Assembly: GCA_947000775.1 (NCBI GenBank)
Contig: CAMQGK010000334.1
Location: 2,296,001 to 2,360,000, forward strand
DNA length: 64,000 nt
Direction: 5' to 3'
DNA from: Pterois miles
Lineage: Eukaryota; Chordata; Actinopteri; Perciformes; Scorpaenidae
The position numbers and the translations under genes were made by a program. Shown piece by piece: positions 50,136 through 61,599 of the stretch. Every line of letters begins with the position of its first letter. Position 1 is the stretch's first letter. The notes beneath the pieces are model-generated. The model was given only the letters and a program-made list of their open reading frames with translations. It did no database searches and was not told the DNA's origin.

Positions 50136-53100
50136 GGAGGAAAAACTGGCATTTCAATTACGCACATACTGCAGGTATGAATTCACACACAGAAAAACAG
50201 TTAATAATAATATTTCATAGTTTAATTTCATGACATCTTTTCTGTTTTAATACGAAGTATCTTGGGTATCTTGGGAGAAATATATTTTAAAAAACTCAAA
50301 GAAATACTAGCAGGCAATTAAAAGACCAGTAAAGAACAAAGTTTATCTTGTAAAGTTGTAAGTTTATCTTAGTAATGAGTAAACTGGGTCTCAGAAAAGG
50401 GAAGTAATCAGAAGTATCTTCATGAAGTAGTTGAGTAACTGTCCTTATTTTCCACCTGTAAATTTGGGATGTTGGTCCTGACTGAACTCACCCACAGTAG
50501 GAGTGTAGATGAAGCGATGGATCCAGCCGTGTTGGTGTGCTGAGGGGAAGCTGTGGACGAAATGTCGGATCGGGCTGCTCTGACTTTTAGCTACATCTTC
50601 TAGATGAAAGGCCTCGTCCAACAAGATAGACCACTGAACCTGAGTCTGACCGTGTCTCTGCACAGCAGAGATCACCTGAAACACACACACAAAAATAATT
50701 ATTATTCACACTTACATCTGCTGTCATGTTTTTACATTGTTTTCTTTAAAACCACTGTTGAAAAAATAAAAAATACTTTTTTATGAAGCTTGTTCAGGCC
50801 TCTTTTGGTGGGAAGGCCATTCTGCTCACCACGAGAACTTTCCAAGTGTCTTCCCATCTCGTCTTGGTATTCAGCGGGACACTGAAATGAGAGGACATTC
50901 GGCTGAAGACACATACTGACTGTAAAAAATGTAAATGCAGCATTAAAGTTTGAAAAAAAAAAAAATGTGGTGGATTTAATCTAATGAACAAATAACCTCA
51001 TGTATTTCTCACCTTTGTAATAATGGTGTCTACGCACTTCCTGAGAGAGTGGTTGTACCTGACAGATTCATGGACGCCTGCCACCTCCTGATGATACAAA
51101 ATATTATTGTTCTTTTCAAAGACCAAAATTCAGATTTTTATACTTGCAAAGTCAGTTGAAAGATTCCCTAAATGCTTTCAGATTTAGCACCTGCTGGAAT
51201 AAAATCTCACCTCCATAACATCTGCTAGGTTCTCCTCAGCTGATGCCTTCTCAGTAGCCATTTTTGCTGCCTTGAAGTAAGTCTTGGCCAACAGGTAACC
51301 GTGGGAAGATGAGAGCCAATGAGAACGCGGGATCTCCACTAGGCCGTAGCCTAGCAATAGCACCAAAAGGAAGAGGCCCCAGGTGTTGGCGGCTGTAATG
51401 CCGATGGTCTGGAGCTCGCTCCTGCCCGTGTTTTACAAATAAATCAGTGCAAACAGCTTAGAAAACACAGAACAACTTTAGTCTACCAGTCACCTAACGT
51501 TTCCTGAATTGATAGAGGTCCATCTGACCTACCATGTGAGTTTCCACTGTGGGTGAGCAGCCACGTAGATGAGCAGGGAGATGAAGATAAGGAGGTAGGT
51601 GCCATAATAAATTGCATTTTCAATGAGAGCTGTTTTAATCTTTCCGACTCTGGAGAAAGCTCCCGACCGTGCATAAGACTGCATGAAAGGCAGCAGCAGC
51701 CTGCATGCACACACACAGAAGGATCAATATATCAATACACAATTGTGTTTATAACAAAAGATGTAATATACAGCAGTTAAAAACATGGGTGTGTAAGTAA
51801 CTGAGTGTGTGTGTGTGTGTGTGTGTGCGCGAGTATCTTACCAAGTAAGAAACTGGGATGTCCAGTATACAACTCTCCAGAACACTGGTAGGATGCCATC
51901 TGGGATGTAACTCCATGGCTCCTCACAAACCTTTGGCACACTGTAACACACATACACGCAGAAGAATGTGAGCATACATGTTTAAACACAGGGCTGCTAA
52001 GTTGCAATAACACACTTTGAACTGTAGTGATGTGCAGAGCTGTCTACCACTGCGTCTTTTTGGATATAAACACTTAAAGCTGAAGTAGAAATTGGAGCAA
52101 ATATGATTAAAAAGTCCTGACAGTAGTGCATGAGACAGGTAATCTGAAAAAAATCATGTGCCTTGGTGTCCTCTGAAGCGCCTAATGGCATCTGCAAGAT
52201 ATCACAGACTGGAAAACAACCAATCAGAGCTGATCTGGAGCCTTGCTGTCTCTGAGCAGCTGTCAGTCACTTGTGAACTCTGTTCAAATGGTCAGGCAAG
52301 GTAGCGCTGACCAATCAATATTCTGTTTGCGAGTGATTTACAGCTGCCTCCGTTTAATGAAAAGCCAATAGGTACGCTCAAAACAGAGCCATGAGAAGTA
52401 GAAGGGAGAGCAAAAGTCTAGTTATCTCTCAGAACACTTGAATTACAATATGCTGAATCCTATACTTAGTTTCCAAATTACTGAAATAACCTCTTCAATA
52501 TGAGGTAGCATCAATAAAAACTGAGTAGACCCAGTTTAAAATCAGTGCTGTTTATGGAAAGACAAGCTGCTGTTGAATTTTATAAATGTAATTTTTGAAT
52601 GCTGTGAGCACCATAAATGTAATTTTAATCATCTTCATTAGGTTGGGTGAATGTCTTCAAACTTGAATGATACCAATACCATCTGCATGCCTGGATACCG
52701 CCAGAGATAAGTGAGAAAACATGAACCAGCCCTAAGAGTCAATATCGTATACTGGTTGTTGGAGGTCTCTATCCTTGAAATTGTTATCCAACCCAGGTGT
52801 AAACCCAGATTTTAAAGTCTACGGTCTAAGAGACACTTTTAAGACTAGACACTCTGCTGCAGAGGATGTGACCACAACTGCATTATTATAGCATAATCCA
52901 GGTGGGGTCTCCATGAGGTCTGTATGAAACAGCAGAGTGAAAAAAAATGGTAACAGCCACTGACTGGGTTATAAATTTTTCCTTTAATGTATATTACTAC
53001 ACAATGCTGAGAAAAAAAAACGTGCCAAATGTAATGCTATGAAAGAAAGATTAGTGTCTGTGATTTCAATTAATGGATCACATTGAAAATCTCATTAAGA

Positions 53101-55104
53101 AGTGAGAGATCAAATTAAACCACATGGTCACCTATTACGTTGAAACTATCCAATATCATGTGCAGCTTGGATGTAGATAAGGTTGTGTGGACCCTCTCTC
53201 TCGCTCTCTGTAAGGCAGTACTGGATTTTATTTATTCATTTATTTATTTATAAAGGCCCTAACTGTTTTACCCCCTTACGTTGCTCCGTTATGGTCTTTT
53301 AATGTTGGCCCTTATCAAACACATTCAAATGACTGGATTCGTTACAAGTGCCGGCTGATTTTACTGAGTTTGGAAAGTCCAGTTTTTCCCATCATGCACC
53401 TGCTACATGGAATAACATGCAGAACAACCTTATTGTAGGGCATTTCATTTTTTTTATTTCATCCTATTTCACTTTCAGTTGTTCTTGTTTTAGTTGATTA
53501 ATGTGTCTTAGATTATAGTTGCTTTATATATTATTCATTTTCCTATTTGTGTATCTTGGTCCGTGTGATTGTTAACTTTTTTTTTTACATAACTGCATTG
53601 TAAATAAGGTCTCTACCTCAATGTATTTCTGAATCAAAATAAAGGTTGAATGAATGAATGAATATGAATCGACATGAAATGACTAAATAATATTTGTTTT
53701 CATACTTTTACTTAGCTAAAAGAATATGTATCTGTATCATGTTGGTTGTCCTTGGAGCACAATCTGAAGGGATATAAAACCTTGAAATAAGGAAACTGTG
53801 TCAATAAATTGAGCGTTATCTTGTTTACCTGACAGTTGGATAAACAGAGGATTTGTCGTCTGTCCGATTAGCGCCTTGTACTCGAGTTACAGGAGTCAGA
53901 TGATTTGCATTGTCAAGAACACACTGGTTGTAAATAGTCTAAAGGAGGAGCAGAGTTTACACAGTCAGACAAACACTGCATGATGAAATCTATTCACCAT
54001 ATTACAATGGCACAGTGGAGGCAGGATAAATAAACACACAGAAGCTCAGCCTCACTCAGACTCAGATTGTCTCACAAACACAAACAAACTCACATGCTGT
54101 TGGTCGTGTTTTTATCCCGAGATAATCCAAACAACTACGGCTACCAAGGAGAAAAGTCTTCACACTTTAAAGAGCTGCAGCAGTTTCATACCGTGCTGAC
54201 GTCAAGCGGCAGGATGAAGACGATGAGGAAGCAGAGGTACCAGGACAGCAGCGTCCCCAGCAGGACCATTCGCTGCTGCTTGCGCAGATCTCCATAACGC
54301 TGGAGGAGGTAGAGGGCCAAGAGGAAGACTACTACGACCACGACAGCCAGTGCAGCGCCACTCATAGCGATGAACGAAGAGACAGGCGTCAGGAGCTCAT
54401 GATGAAACACTGGAAGGGGAAAGAGAAAAACACACTGATCGGATATCAGCTCTTATCTGCTGGATAACAGGGAGAAACAGTATGACCCGAACGCTCACAA
54501 CATGATACAGCGAAATGAGTTCAGGGTGTAAAGAGGGAGACAGCAGGGCGAAATGAAAGAACAAACGAGGGAAACATTTAATCAAAGAGAAGACAAAATA
54601 AATGAGACAGATGTAGCCCATTTACTACAATACTTTACATTATAGTTCATCATTCTGCAAGTTAGTCTTGTATGTCTTTAATATATGTAGTCTGTTGTTA
54701 CAGGCATTAATATATGTAAAATGTGAAAATCTGTTAGCAAACTCTTGTGACGTTATATGATAACATAGTGCAAGCTTTTTAAATTTGCAATTTGTGCAAT
54801 CTGAACCGTGACAATATCTGATGTACAGTGTGATGAATTACAAAGCTCGAGCAAGAGTGTTATTGTTTTTCATGAGAAGAAATGAATGGATATCACAGAG
54901 TGCCCCGGAAACTCTATAACATGCTACTGAAACTAGTACACACAAATATATAGATATAAGTAATTTGTAGTTATAAAGAAGTAAACTTTGCAAACACATA
55001 AATATTCCTTTAAAATGTAGTGATTTGAAAATGAAACCATAGGCATGGTCAAACAGTGTTAGAGAGAGACAGTAATTCTGTAATACTACTACTACTACTA
55101 CTAC

Positions 55105-55147
<43 letters not shown>

Positions 55148-55790
55148 CCTGTAAAAATTTTGTAATTCTGTAAAAAAAAACGACACAAATCTAGTAAAAA
55201 GTGACAGTAACACAGTAAAAAAAAAAAATACAGTAATGCAGTAGAAAATAACAGTAATGCAGTAAAAAATGACAGTAATGCTGTAAAAAAAATGACAGTA
55301 AATATGTAAAACATAAAAAGAAAAAGAAAAGGCATGGTTCAAAACGTTATTATAAAAATCTGTTGATATGGTATTTGTAGGCTAGCTATTACTTGTCAGT
55401 CTATTAGCCTACAGCAATATTTCCTTTTTTTCTAGCAACCATGTAAATGTAATGTAATTTATTGATACTTCCAAGAGCTGAACTGCGGTGACCGTTCAAT
55501 ATCTTAACGGTATCTGTCATCCATGCACCGAGGTCCGGTTTAAGAGGTAGAAAGCAGCCACAAAGCAGGACTGACGTTAGCCTGTATACGGGGCTATGCG
55601 GCGCTCCGTGGTCTCGGACTGTAGATGCGGATCGTCGGCGGACAGATTGACCCCGCAGACAGACGGTCTGTGGTTACATCCAGTACAGGAGACGCTTCTT
55701 ACCCTTTGAGTTTCTCCTCTCAGGCTGAAGCTTGTGAAGCGATAAACTGAACTGAACGTACTGTCACACTGTGTTCCCCAGACGTGGAGC
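45060..55790 (-). CDS. lmbrd2: lmbrd2: LMBR1 domain-containing protein 2, complete
   Basis: A polytopic membrane protein of the LMBR1 family, linked in mammals to beta2-adrenergic receptor signalling. Coding exons are 54192-54365, 53829-53938, 51842-51940, 51533-51700, 51211-51421, 51013-51087, 50777-50881, 50492-50675, 49897-50078, 49577-49710, 49241-49346, 48986-49083, 47113-47216, 46498-46544, 46252-46360, 45593-45686 and 45423-45486. They total 687 aa (human 695), all in phase. The N-terminus MSGAALAVVVVVVFLLALYL opens the first membrane segment. Also conserved are WYLCFLIVFILPLDVST, LLPFMQSYARSGAFS, YSTVFRIRVFNYYYL and the C-terminal GGRYLSLS..IFDDV. One donor (46498/46497, GTTAGA) is weak. 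Teleosts carry two paralogues, and a or b is not assigned here. Confidence 0.96.
45726..46145. mobile_element. degenerate copy of the same MITE family in the lmbrd2 terminal introns
   Basis: It shares TACTCCACTACATTT, AAGTTACTAATTACTTT and the GGATCTGAGTACTTCTTGTACCAC end. A LINE/SINE tail fragment (GGGATCAATAAAATATCTATC) lies within it near 46,050. Confidence 0.5.
46806..47090 (-). mobile_element. hAT-type MITE in an lmbrd2 intron
   Basis: This is a reverse-orientation copy with TAGAGCTGCAAC and GTTGCAGTCCTA ends. Flanking octamers ACTGAATG and ATTGAATC agree at 6 of 8 positions. It ends about 20 bases before the donor of exon 47113-47216. Confidence 0.7.
47217..48985 (-). other. lmbrd2 intron, mostly unannotated
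   Basis: Apart from the tail fragment at 48163-48215 the intron is AT-rich, especially 48,370-48,960, with long A/T runs. No coding exon is recognised on either strand. Confidence 0.5.
48163..48215 (+). repeat. fragment of LINE/SINE 3' tail
   Basis: TTTTCCACTGTGGGACTAAT followed by AAAGG and a short ATCTT repeat matches the tail of the element at 13792-14104, with no head. It lies in an lmbrd2 intron. Confidence 0.5.
50087..50132. repeat. (CA)23 microsatellite abutting an lmbrd2 splice acceptor
   Basis: On the minus strand this is a (TG)n run ending only 8 bases before the exon at 50078. It occupies the place of the normal polypyrimidine tract. Confidence 0.95.
51806..51829. repeat. (GT)n microsatellite in an lmbrd2 intron
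   Basis: A short GT run about 13 bp downstream of the donor of exon 51842-51940 in gene orientation. Confidence 0.85.
51941..53828 (-). other. largest lmbrd2 intron
   Basis: The intron between exons 53829-53938 and 51842-51940 contains the LINE remnant at 53225-53665. The rest shows no coding sequence or named repeat. Confidence 0.5.
53225..53665 (+). mobile_element. 3' remnant of a non-LTR retrotransposon
   Basis: The segment ends AATCAAAATAAAGGTTGAAT and a (TGAA)n tail, and upstream has the TTGTAAATAAGGTCTCTACC motif common at 3' ends of fish LINEs. The upstream frames are broken. It lies in the largest lmbrd2 intron. Confidence 0.5.
54389..54400 (-). promoter_or_regulatory. lmbrd2: lmbrd2 minimal upstream ORF
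   Basis: In the 5' part of the lmbrd2 ATG exon (54192-54409) an upstream ATG opens a frame of only Met-Ser-Ser before TGA, ending 23 bases before the main ATG (54365). A start-stop uORF so close to the initiator could lower translation by forcing reinitiation. This is inference from position. Confidence 0.5.
55086..55147. repeat. (CTA)n-(ATA)n compound microsatellite
   Basis: Seven CTA units pass into about fourteen ATA units, followed by A-rich degenerate repeats of AACAGTAATGCAGTA type to about 55,320. It lies in lmbrd2 intron 1. Confidence 0.9.
55703..55790 (-). other. lmbrd2: lmbrd2 5' noncoding exon
   Basis: A good donor (AAAGG|GTAAGA) at 55703/55702 precedes the acceptor of the ATG exon (54409). 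No long frame crosses it. The transcription start is estimated. Confidence 0.5.
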
Positions 55791-55821
55791 CTGACAAACG
55801 TACACAACCTTTGAAACTACA

Positions 55822-55829
55822 TTACGTAA
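55822..55829. promoter_or_regulatory. palindromic TTACGTAA element in the lmbrd2 promoter
   Basis: TTACGTAA is the consensus D-box bound by PAR-bZIP factors and NFIL3. Here it sits within about 40-120 bp upstream of the lmbrd2 first exon. Only the motif is seen; binding is not. Confidence 0.35.
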
Positions 55830-55960
55830 TGCAGCAAGGAGTTCTGGGTAACGTAGGCGAGTAATTTCAAAGCAGGGACTGGGACCCCCACTGGCACTGA
55901 GCCACCAAACAAACACACAGTATATTGCAAAATATTGTGACACAGTAACCGACATTTGGA

Positions 55961-56365
55961 CAGTGGTGGAAAGTAACTTAGTACATTTACTTGTACTTTC
56001 TTTAATATTTCTATTTTCTGCTACTTCATACTTCTACAGCACTACAATTCAGAGAGATTGTACCCTTTAAGCTACTTCACTATATTTATTTGACAATTTA
56101 AATTACTTTGCAAATACAGAATGCTATAGAATATCAGTGAATAACCTATGATGTATTACTATATAAATAAGACTTTATGGATCCCCAGGCAAAATTCACA
56201 AAGTCTAACATATATGAACATTAGCCGCACATTCACTAGCTGCCATATAACCGATGTGCATATTAATGATACTAATTCTTTTTACTTTTACTTTTAAATA
56301 AGTATTTCTGCACTGTGGTATTGCTACTTTTACTGAAGTGAAATATCTGAGTACTTTCACCACTG
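55961..56365 (+). mobile_element. MITE with GTGGTGGAAAGTAACT ends upstream of lmbrd2
   Basis: The left end CAGTGGTGGAAAGTAACT and right end AGTACTTTCACCACTG are inverted repeats. The flanking octamers CATTTGGA (55953-55960) and CATTTGAA (56366-56373) match at 7 of 8 positions, consistent with hAT. It lies about 170 bp upstream of the lmbrd2 first exon. Confidence 0.7.
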
Positions 56366-57536
56366 CATTTGAATATATGCCAAAAGTTATTATTTTTTAT
56401 TGTATATAAAATATCTGTATATGTAAGAAGAAAATACTCCACATGCACAATATACTGTGGAGATAATTGGTATAACCTGAAATACATTGTGAAACTATTA
56501 TTTACTTACTATTATTTAATTAAAATCAAGACTTTAAATCCTCCCACACAAATTCATATATATAAAAAAAACGAATGAATAAAATTGACGCGACTCGACT
56601 GTTACAATAACTAACGTTCACCTTTCTTTCAGCAGGACCCTAGTGAGTTTCCAGACATAAATATTGTGTTATACAGAAAAAGCATCAGTCTACATCAGCG
56701 TATGTGTAGGCCTACTAGAAAACTGGTAACACTGAAAGAGAAGGAAATCATCTGGTTCTAATATACAGTGAAAAGATGTTGTGCATTGATTGTTGAATGA
56801 ATAAGATAAAGCTGGAAGTCATACATGGTGATTAGGCAACCATCAACAGCATGAAATGAGGATGTAACTTTTTTGGCAGATTTTATCACATGTGACATTT
56901 TATTGCAATGATACAACATATTGGTTAAGTTTCTCATCTCATTCAGATTCACACAGTTATGTAGAAAGTGACGTGCATTTGTGATGTTTCATGATTTCAG
57001 ACCTGATTCACACACACTTAAACATGTACAGTATACTACCATAACATCCTGTGATGTTTAGTCTTGATAAAAAGCAGAAATGATTTGCTTCCAGTTATCA
57101 TTAGCAACCAAACTGCGTATATCTTCAACAGATGATTGTTTTACTTGATGTAGGTCTGCTTCTTCGGCCATGTTTGATGAACATTTAGTCATGTGAAATC
57201 AAATCAAATCATGTTCCTCACACACTTTTTATGCAGTATTACTGATCTTACACAGTCTGTGATTGATGGCTGCAGATCCAGTCCTTCAATATGAAACATC
57301 CATTGAATTAATTCGTCAACATTTAGCAAGGGAGCTGTTTTCACTGCCATTTTCCCTGATATAAATCAAAAAGTTTCAGTGTACCAAAGCCAATGCTGTC
57401 ATATTTCCTGTCCATGTCCACCGTGTGTTAAAGTAACTTGAAAAGGCCATTTGGACACTCTTCACTCCAATGCATCTGTTGGAAAGCTTTGGATTTACCT
57501 CGTGTTACAAATGCTTTCCACCTGACACAAATGTTG

Positions 57537-57556
57537 AAAAAAAAAAAAAAAAAAAC
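57537..57556. repeat. A20 homopolymer
   Basis: An uninterrupted A run next to the orphan reading frame at 57571-57831. Confidence 0.9.
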
Positions 57557-57570
57557 TTAAACCCATTATT

Positions 57571-57846
57571 TCAGAAGTGGAGGAGCATCCACATGTATGG
57601 GTCGTCAGCGTACAGGGGGCCCAGCACATTGAAGCACACAGCTCGATGCTCCAGTAAAACGTCCATCTGGCTCATGAGGTCCAGACACAGATGCTCTACA
57701 AGATTCAGACAAACAGACCAGTCTTCTGCAGCTCTGGACACACCCAGTACATCCAACCAGACTGACCCAAAAATGTCCAGAGATTCTGGCCAGTCCTCCA
57801 GAATATTGTCCATCGACTCCATCTGGTTCATAAATCTGTTAAAGCT
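57571..57846 (-). CDS. unassigned exon-like reading frame
   Basis: A minus-strand frame, open from 57882 and ending at TGA-class stop 57573-57571, encodes a protein-like stretch rich in Leu, Trp, Asp and Cys (MDNILEDWPESLDIF, WSVCLNLVEHLCLDLM, YADDPYMWMLLHF). The composition and alternating hydrophobic pattern look like a globular helical protein rather than chance. A possible acceptor TTTAACAG precedes 57835. I do not recognise the family and found no further exons in the window, so it may be the last exon of a distant gene, a pseudogene fragment or a repeat-borne ORF. Confidence 0.35.
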   Translation of the reverse strand, partial: SFNRFMNQMESMDNILEDWPESLDIFGSVWLDVLGVSRAAEDWSVCLNLVEHLCLDLMSQMDVLLEHRAVCFNVLGPLYADDPYMWMLLHF

Positions 57847-58465
57847 GATCAGCTGTCCATTCCTGGTGAACGTGTTGCTCTGTCACATTCCTCCTCTCTG
57901 TTTCTCTGTGGCTTTGCCTCCACCTTGTTTCTGCAGTGCTGATCCAAACAGTTACTGAACAGATAAAACCTGGCTGCATTTGGCAGGTGCTTAGTGAGGC
58001 CATCTGTCAGCCTACATTCTCACCTTAACCCCTTATATCGCTCTCTTTCTCTCTCAGTTTAGTTCAATAAGCTGTGACTATTCACACCATAATGCCCTAA
58101 TTATATCCACAGTATTCTCTTTGATAGACCTGTGTGAGTGAGATTTAATCCATCATTGAATTTAGAAGATACTGTATATTGACGCTATTTCGCTTAGATG
58201 ATTACTCTGCTTCTGCTCTGTACTGAGTCTTGTCTTAATCTCTGTTGACACACTTAACACTTCTCACACCCGACACAGGTAGACTCATGTTCACACATAG
58301 CTACTGGGAAATATATTGTGTGTTCCAATACCTATACTACCACAGTCCTTAGTTTGTCAGAAAAAAAAGATTTACTATGTCCGTATACATACAGTAGTAT
58401 GTTAAATGCAGTATGTCAAAAATTGCATCTTGCAATATGCAAGCTAGCATGCTTTCAATCTAGGC

Positions 58466-58820
58466 ATTATCTGTAACTGCTTATCCTATTCAGGGTCGTG
58501 GGGGCACTGGAGCAGATCCCAGTTGACACTGGGCAAAGGTGGGGTACACCCTGGACAAGTCACACACTATCACAGAGCTGGCACACAGACAGACAACCAT
58601 TCACACTCACATTCACAAAGCGGGCAATTTAGAGTCAATCATTACCTTAACCGGCATGGTCTTTAGACTGTGTGAGGAAGCTGGAGAACATGGAGAAAAC
58701 CCACATTAACATGGGGACAACATGCAAACTCCACACAGAAGACCCCCCAAGCCGGGTTTGAATCTGCGACCCTCTTACTGTGAGGTGACAGTACTAACCA
58801 CTGCACCACCATGCAGCCCT
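58466..58820 (-). mobile_element. SINE-like element, older diverged copy
   Basis: This is a minus-orientation member of the same family, recognisable from ..GGGTGTACCCCACCTTTG.. to the GGGCTGCATGGTGGTGCAG head. It has more substitutions than the other copies, no tail repeat and no clear target duplication. Confidence 0.7.
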
Positions 58821-59141
58821 GAACCACAATGCTCTGCACAGATATGTGGTATGTACAACAGGGTCAAAGTTCGAGACACTTGTTATGATGAAGTAGTATG
58901 TCCCAACTGTATACTGCATGCAACAGCATGTATTTTGTAAGGGCAGCTGCAGTACGTAGTAAAAGTATGTGATTTGGAATGTAGCCATAGTCTCTGTTTG
59001 ACTGTAGATGAATGTAATGAGAAGTATCCTGTTCATCTGATCCAGCACTGTTTTGTTGCCACTGACATTTCTGTACATTTATCTGTTAGGTAAACTGTAG
59101 CAAGAATGATTGTACTGAATATAGTGATAGTTGATAGATGC

Positions 59142-59172
<31 letters not shown>

Positions 59173-59199
59173 GTTGTTGTTGTTGTTGTTGTTGTTGTT
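59142..59199. repeat. (ATT)n-(GTT)n compound microsatellite
   Basis: About ten ATT units followed by about nine GTT units, in the distal intergenic region. Confidence 0.95.
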
Positions 59200-60347
59200 T
59201 TACAGTTTTCACCACTAGATGGAGGTAATGAATTTGTCCTTAATCATGTTCAGCATCTAACAGCTCAACGAGGAAAGATGAAGCAGGAGTGCAGCAACAA
59301 CTTCTTAGCGATAACTTCAGAAAAAAAAAATATCTAATTTTAGTCTTTTAATTATTCCACCTATATGAAAACTCAGAGCCAGGGCATAAAAACGGGCAAT
59401 TTGGTTGAATCTTTTACAGCAGCCAAATCTTTCCACATGATACAACTAACTTAAATCAGTGTTTTAGTGCCCTTTGCTGCTGCTGATTATTATTATAATT
59501 ATGGTGGTGGTCACGCTGGTTCTCATCTTTCTCATGATTATTATAACTGGAACTATAATGGGAGTTCATGCAGTCGTGACCTCTATCAAGGCATGTCATT
59601 CATTCGGGGAAAACAATTATCATACTTGAATACAACAAAAAGTGAAAAAAACAACTACGGAGCTCAGAGAAGAGACTGAAACCGAACTGTGATATAGTGA
59701 GATACTAGCAGCCTCTCCTTCATGCAATTGTCTTTTGCTATTGTTTGTCTCTGTTTTATTCTATTGTTATTAATCACTTTTATCTTTTATTTACAGAACG
59801 ATGGGCTCCTTTGTCCAGTTGTTTATGACACAAAGAAGAAGGGTGTCATATTTAAATCTTTGAGAGCCTCAAGCACATCTTTAACAAAGACTCAGTCAGG
59901 TTTCTGGTCACTCCCCTTGGCACCACAGGCACAGATTATTTGGGAAACACAAACCTTGCTCCTGTCTAAGATTCAGTGCTAATAAGACAGAGTAGAACTC
60001 AATGATGAGGACAAGACAACAAACTGTTTTTGGCCATCCAGCCTTCATCAGTGTCATTACTGATGGTGCCTTCAAATGAAACTTGTGAGCTCATGTTTAC
60101 AGCACGGGAAGTTGTGTACACAATATGCGTGGCGTTCAAGCGATTAAGTCATGAGAACACTGCTGGCAAGCAACGTCAATATCAACGTTACTGTCGGTGT
60201 CTAGAAACCACAGAGGATAACAATATAGCAAGCTAAAAAGTGAGTAATATAATGCAGTAAATGCAAAGGCAGCAAAAGGAAAAAGATGAGGCCACTGGGG
60301 ATATCAACATTTTCCTTCGACCTTTTATAATATATATTATATAATAT

Positions 60348-60721
60348 GGGCTGTACGGTCGTGCAGTGGTTAGCACTCTCTCCTCACAGCAAGAGGGTCG
60401 CAGGTTCGATTCCGGCTTGGGACTCTTCTGTGTGGAGTTTGCATGTTCTCCCCGTGTAAGCGTGGGTTTTCTCCGGGTACTCCGGCTTCCTCCCACCATC
60501 CAAAGACATGCTGTTTAGGTTAATTGATGACTCTAAATTGCCCGTAGGTGTGGATGTGAGCGTGAATGGTTGTCTGTCTATATGTTGTCTGTCTCTATGT
60601 GCCCTGCGATGGACTGGCGACCTGTCCAGGGGGTACCCTGCCTTCGCCCAATGCCAGCTGGGATCGGCTCCAGCCCCCCCACGACCCCTAATGGGATAAG
60701 TGGTTGACGATAGATGGATGG
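60348..60721 (+). mobile_element. SINE-like element, full length, with 14-bp target duplication
   Basis: Begins GGGCTGTACGGTCGTGCAG, carries the B box GGTTCGATTCC and ends in GATGGATGG. Perfect 14-bp repeats ATATTATATAATAT flank it at 60334-60347 and 60722-60735. Confidence 0.85.
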
Positions 60722-61403
60722 ATATTATATAATATAATAAAGAAAAACAATATTCAACTAAAATTAACTAAAATATATTAGCTTATCATGTGCCGAAAAA
60801 TAAACTTCCATGGCCTCCACCATTTCTGACAACATCAACAAACTTGTCACAACTCGTGAACTCTGGGAGCGTTCTTATGGACTCTTCTTGTGAACATGGT
60901 AAACACGACCCCATCTAAAGGCAACAATTACAGTCAGTAGCAAAGACACAGGTGAACCTGATTAAGGTAATCAATAACATTGCACCTTGCAAGACAATCA
61001 GATAGCAACCAATTAGCATCTAGCACTCTAAGACTTACACACTGTGTATCCCAGTGATCCAGGGATATATGCACCTGTTTCATCCAGTTTATTGGAATGC
61101 TTAAAAGACTATATCCTAGAGATCCTGATGAAGTCTATAGGGCACATATTAAAGGAATGTCTGAACCTACATGGAGTTGTAGTTCTGATGATACACTGGA
61201 GCATGTACTGTACGTGCTAGGACTAGCGGTCCTGGCATGCAAAAGTTTTATGTGATACTATAGAAAAAACATGGTTTCCAGATTAATATTTCTCCAAGAG
61301 TAATGATGTTAGTCTATCAGACTTTCTCATTCGTGTGTTTGAACCCTTGAGATTATTAAGCCTTGATTGTGTCTTTTCAAAGGTGCCTCTCTTTGCTCTA
61401 TCA

Positions 61404-61560
61404 CTGTAAATAGTAAATAGTAAGGACTTGCATTTATATTGCGTTTTTCTGACCACTCAAAGTGATTTACATTGCATGTCAGCATTCACACATTCATTTA
61501 TAAACTGATGACAGATGCTGCCATGCAAGGTGCCAATCTGTCCATGAGGATCTCATCTAA
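61404..61560 (+). repeat. fragment of a dispersed fish repeat
   Basis: GGACTTGCATTTATATTGCG, ACCACTCAAAGTGATTTACA and GATGCTGCCATGCAAGGTGC are landmarks of a very common teleost interspersed repeat. The copy is truncated. Confidence 0.5.
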
Positions 61561-61599
61561 ATACTCAGGCACAGCCTTCGGGAGTAATTCAATGGTGTG

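Noticed and set aside
57470..57958. 162-codon plus-strand frame
   Set aside because: It is antisense to the more protein-like minus-strand frame and contains a poly-Lys stretch from the A20 run.
59467..59679. Tyr/Gly-rich 70-codon plus-strand frame
   Set aside because: The composition comes from TTATTAT and GGTGGT simple sequence near a trinucleotide repeat; no splice or homology support.
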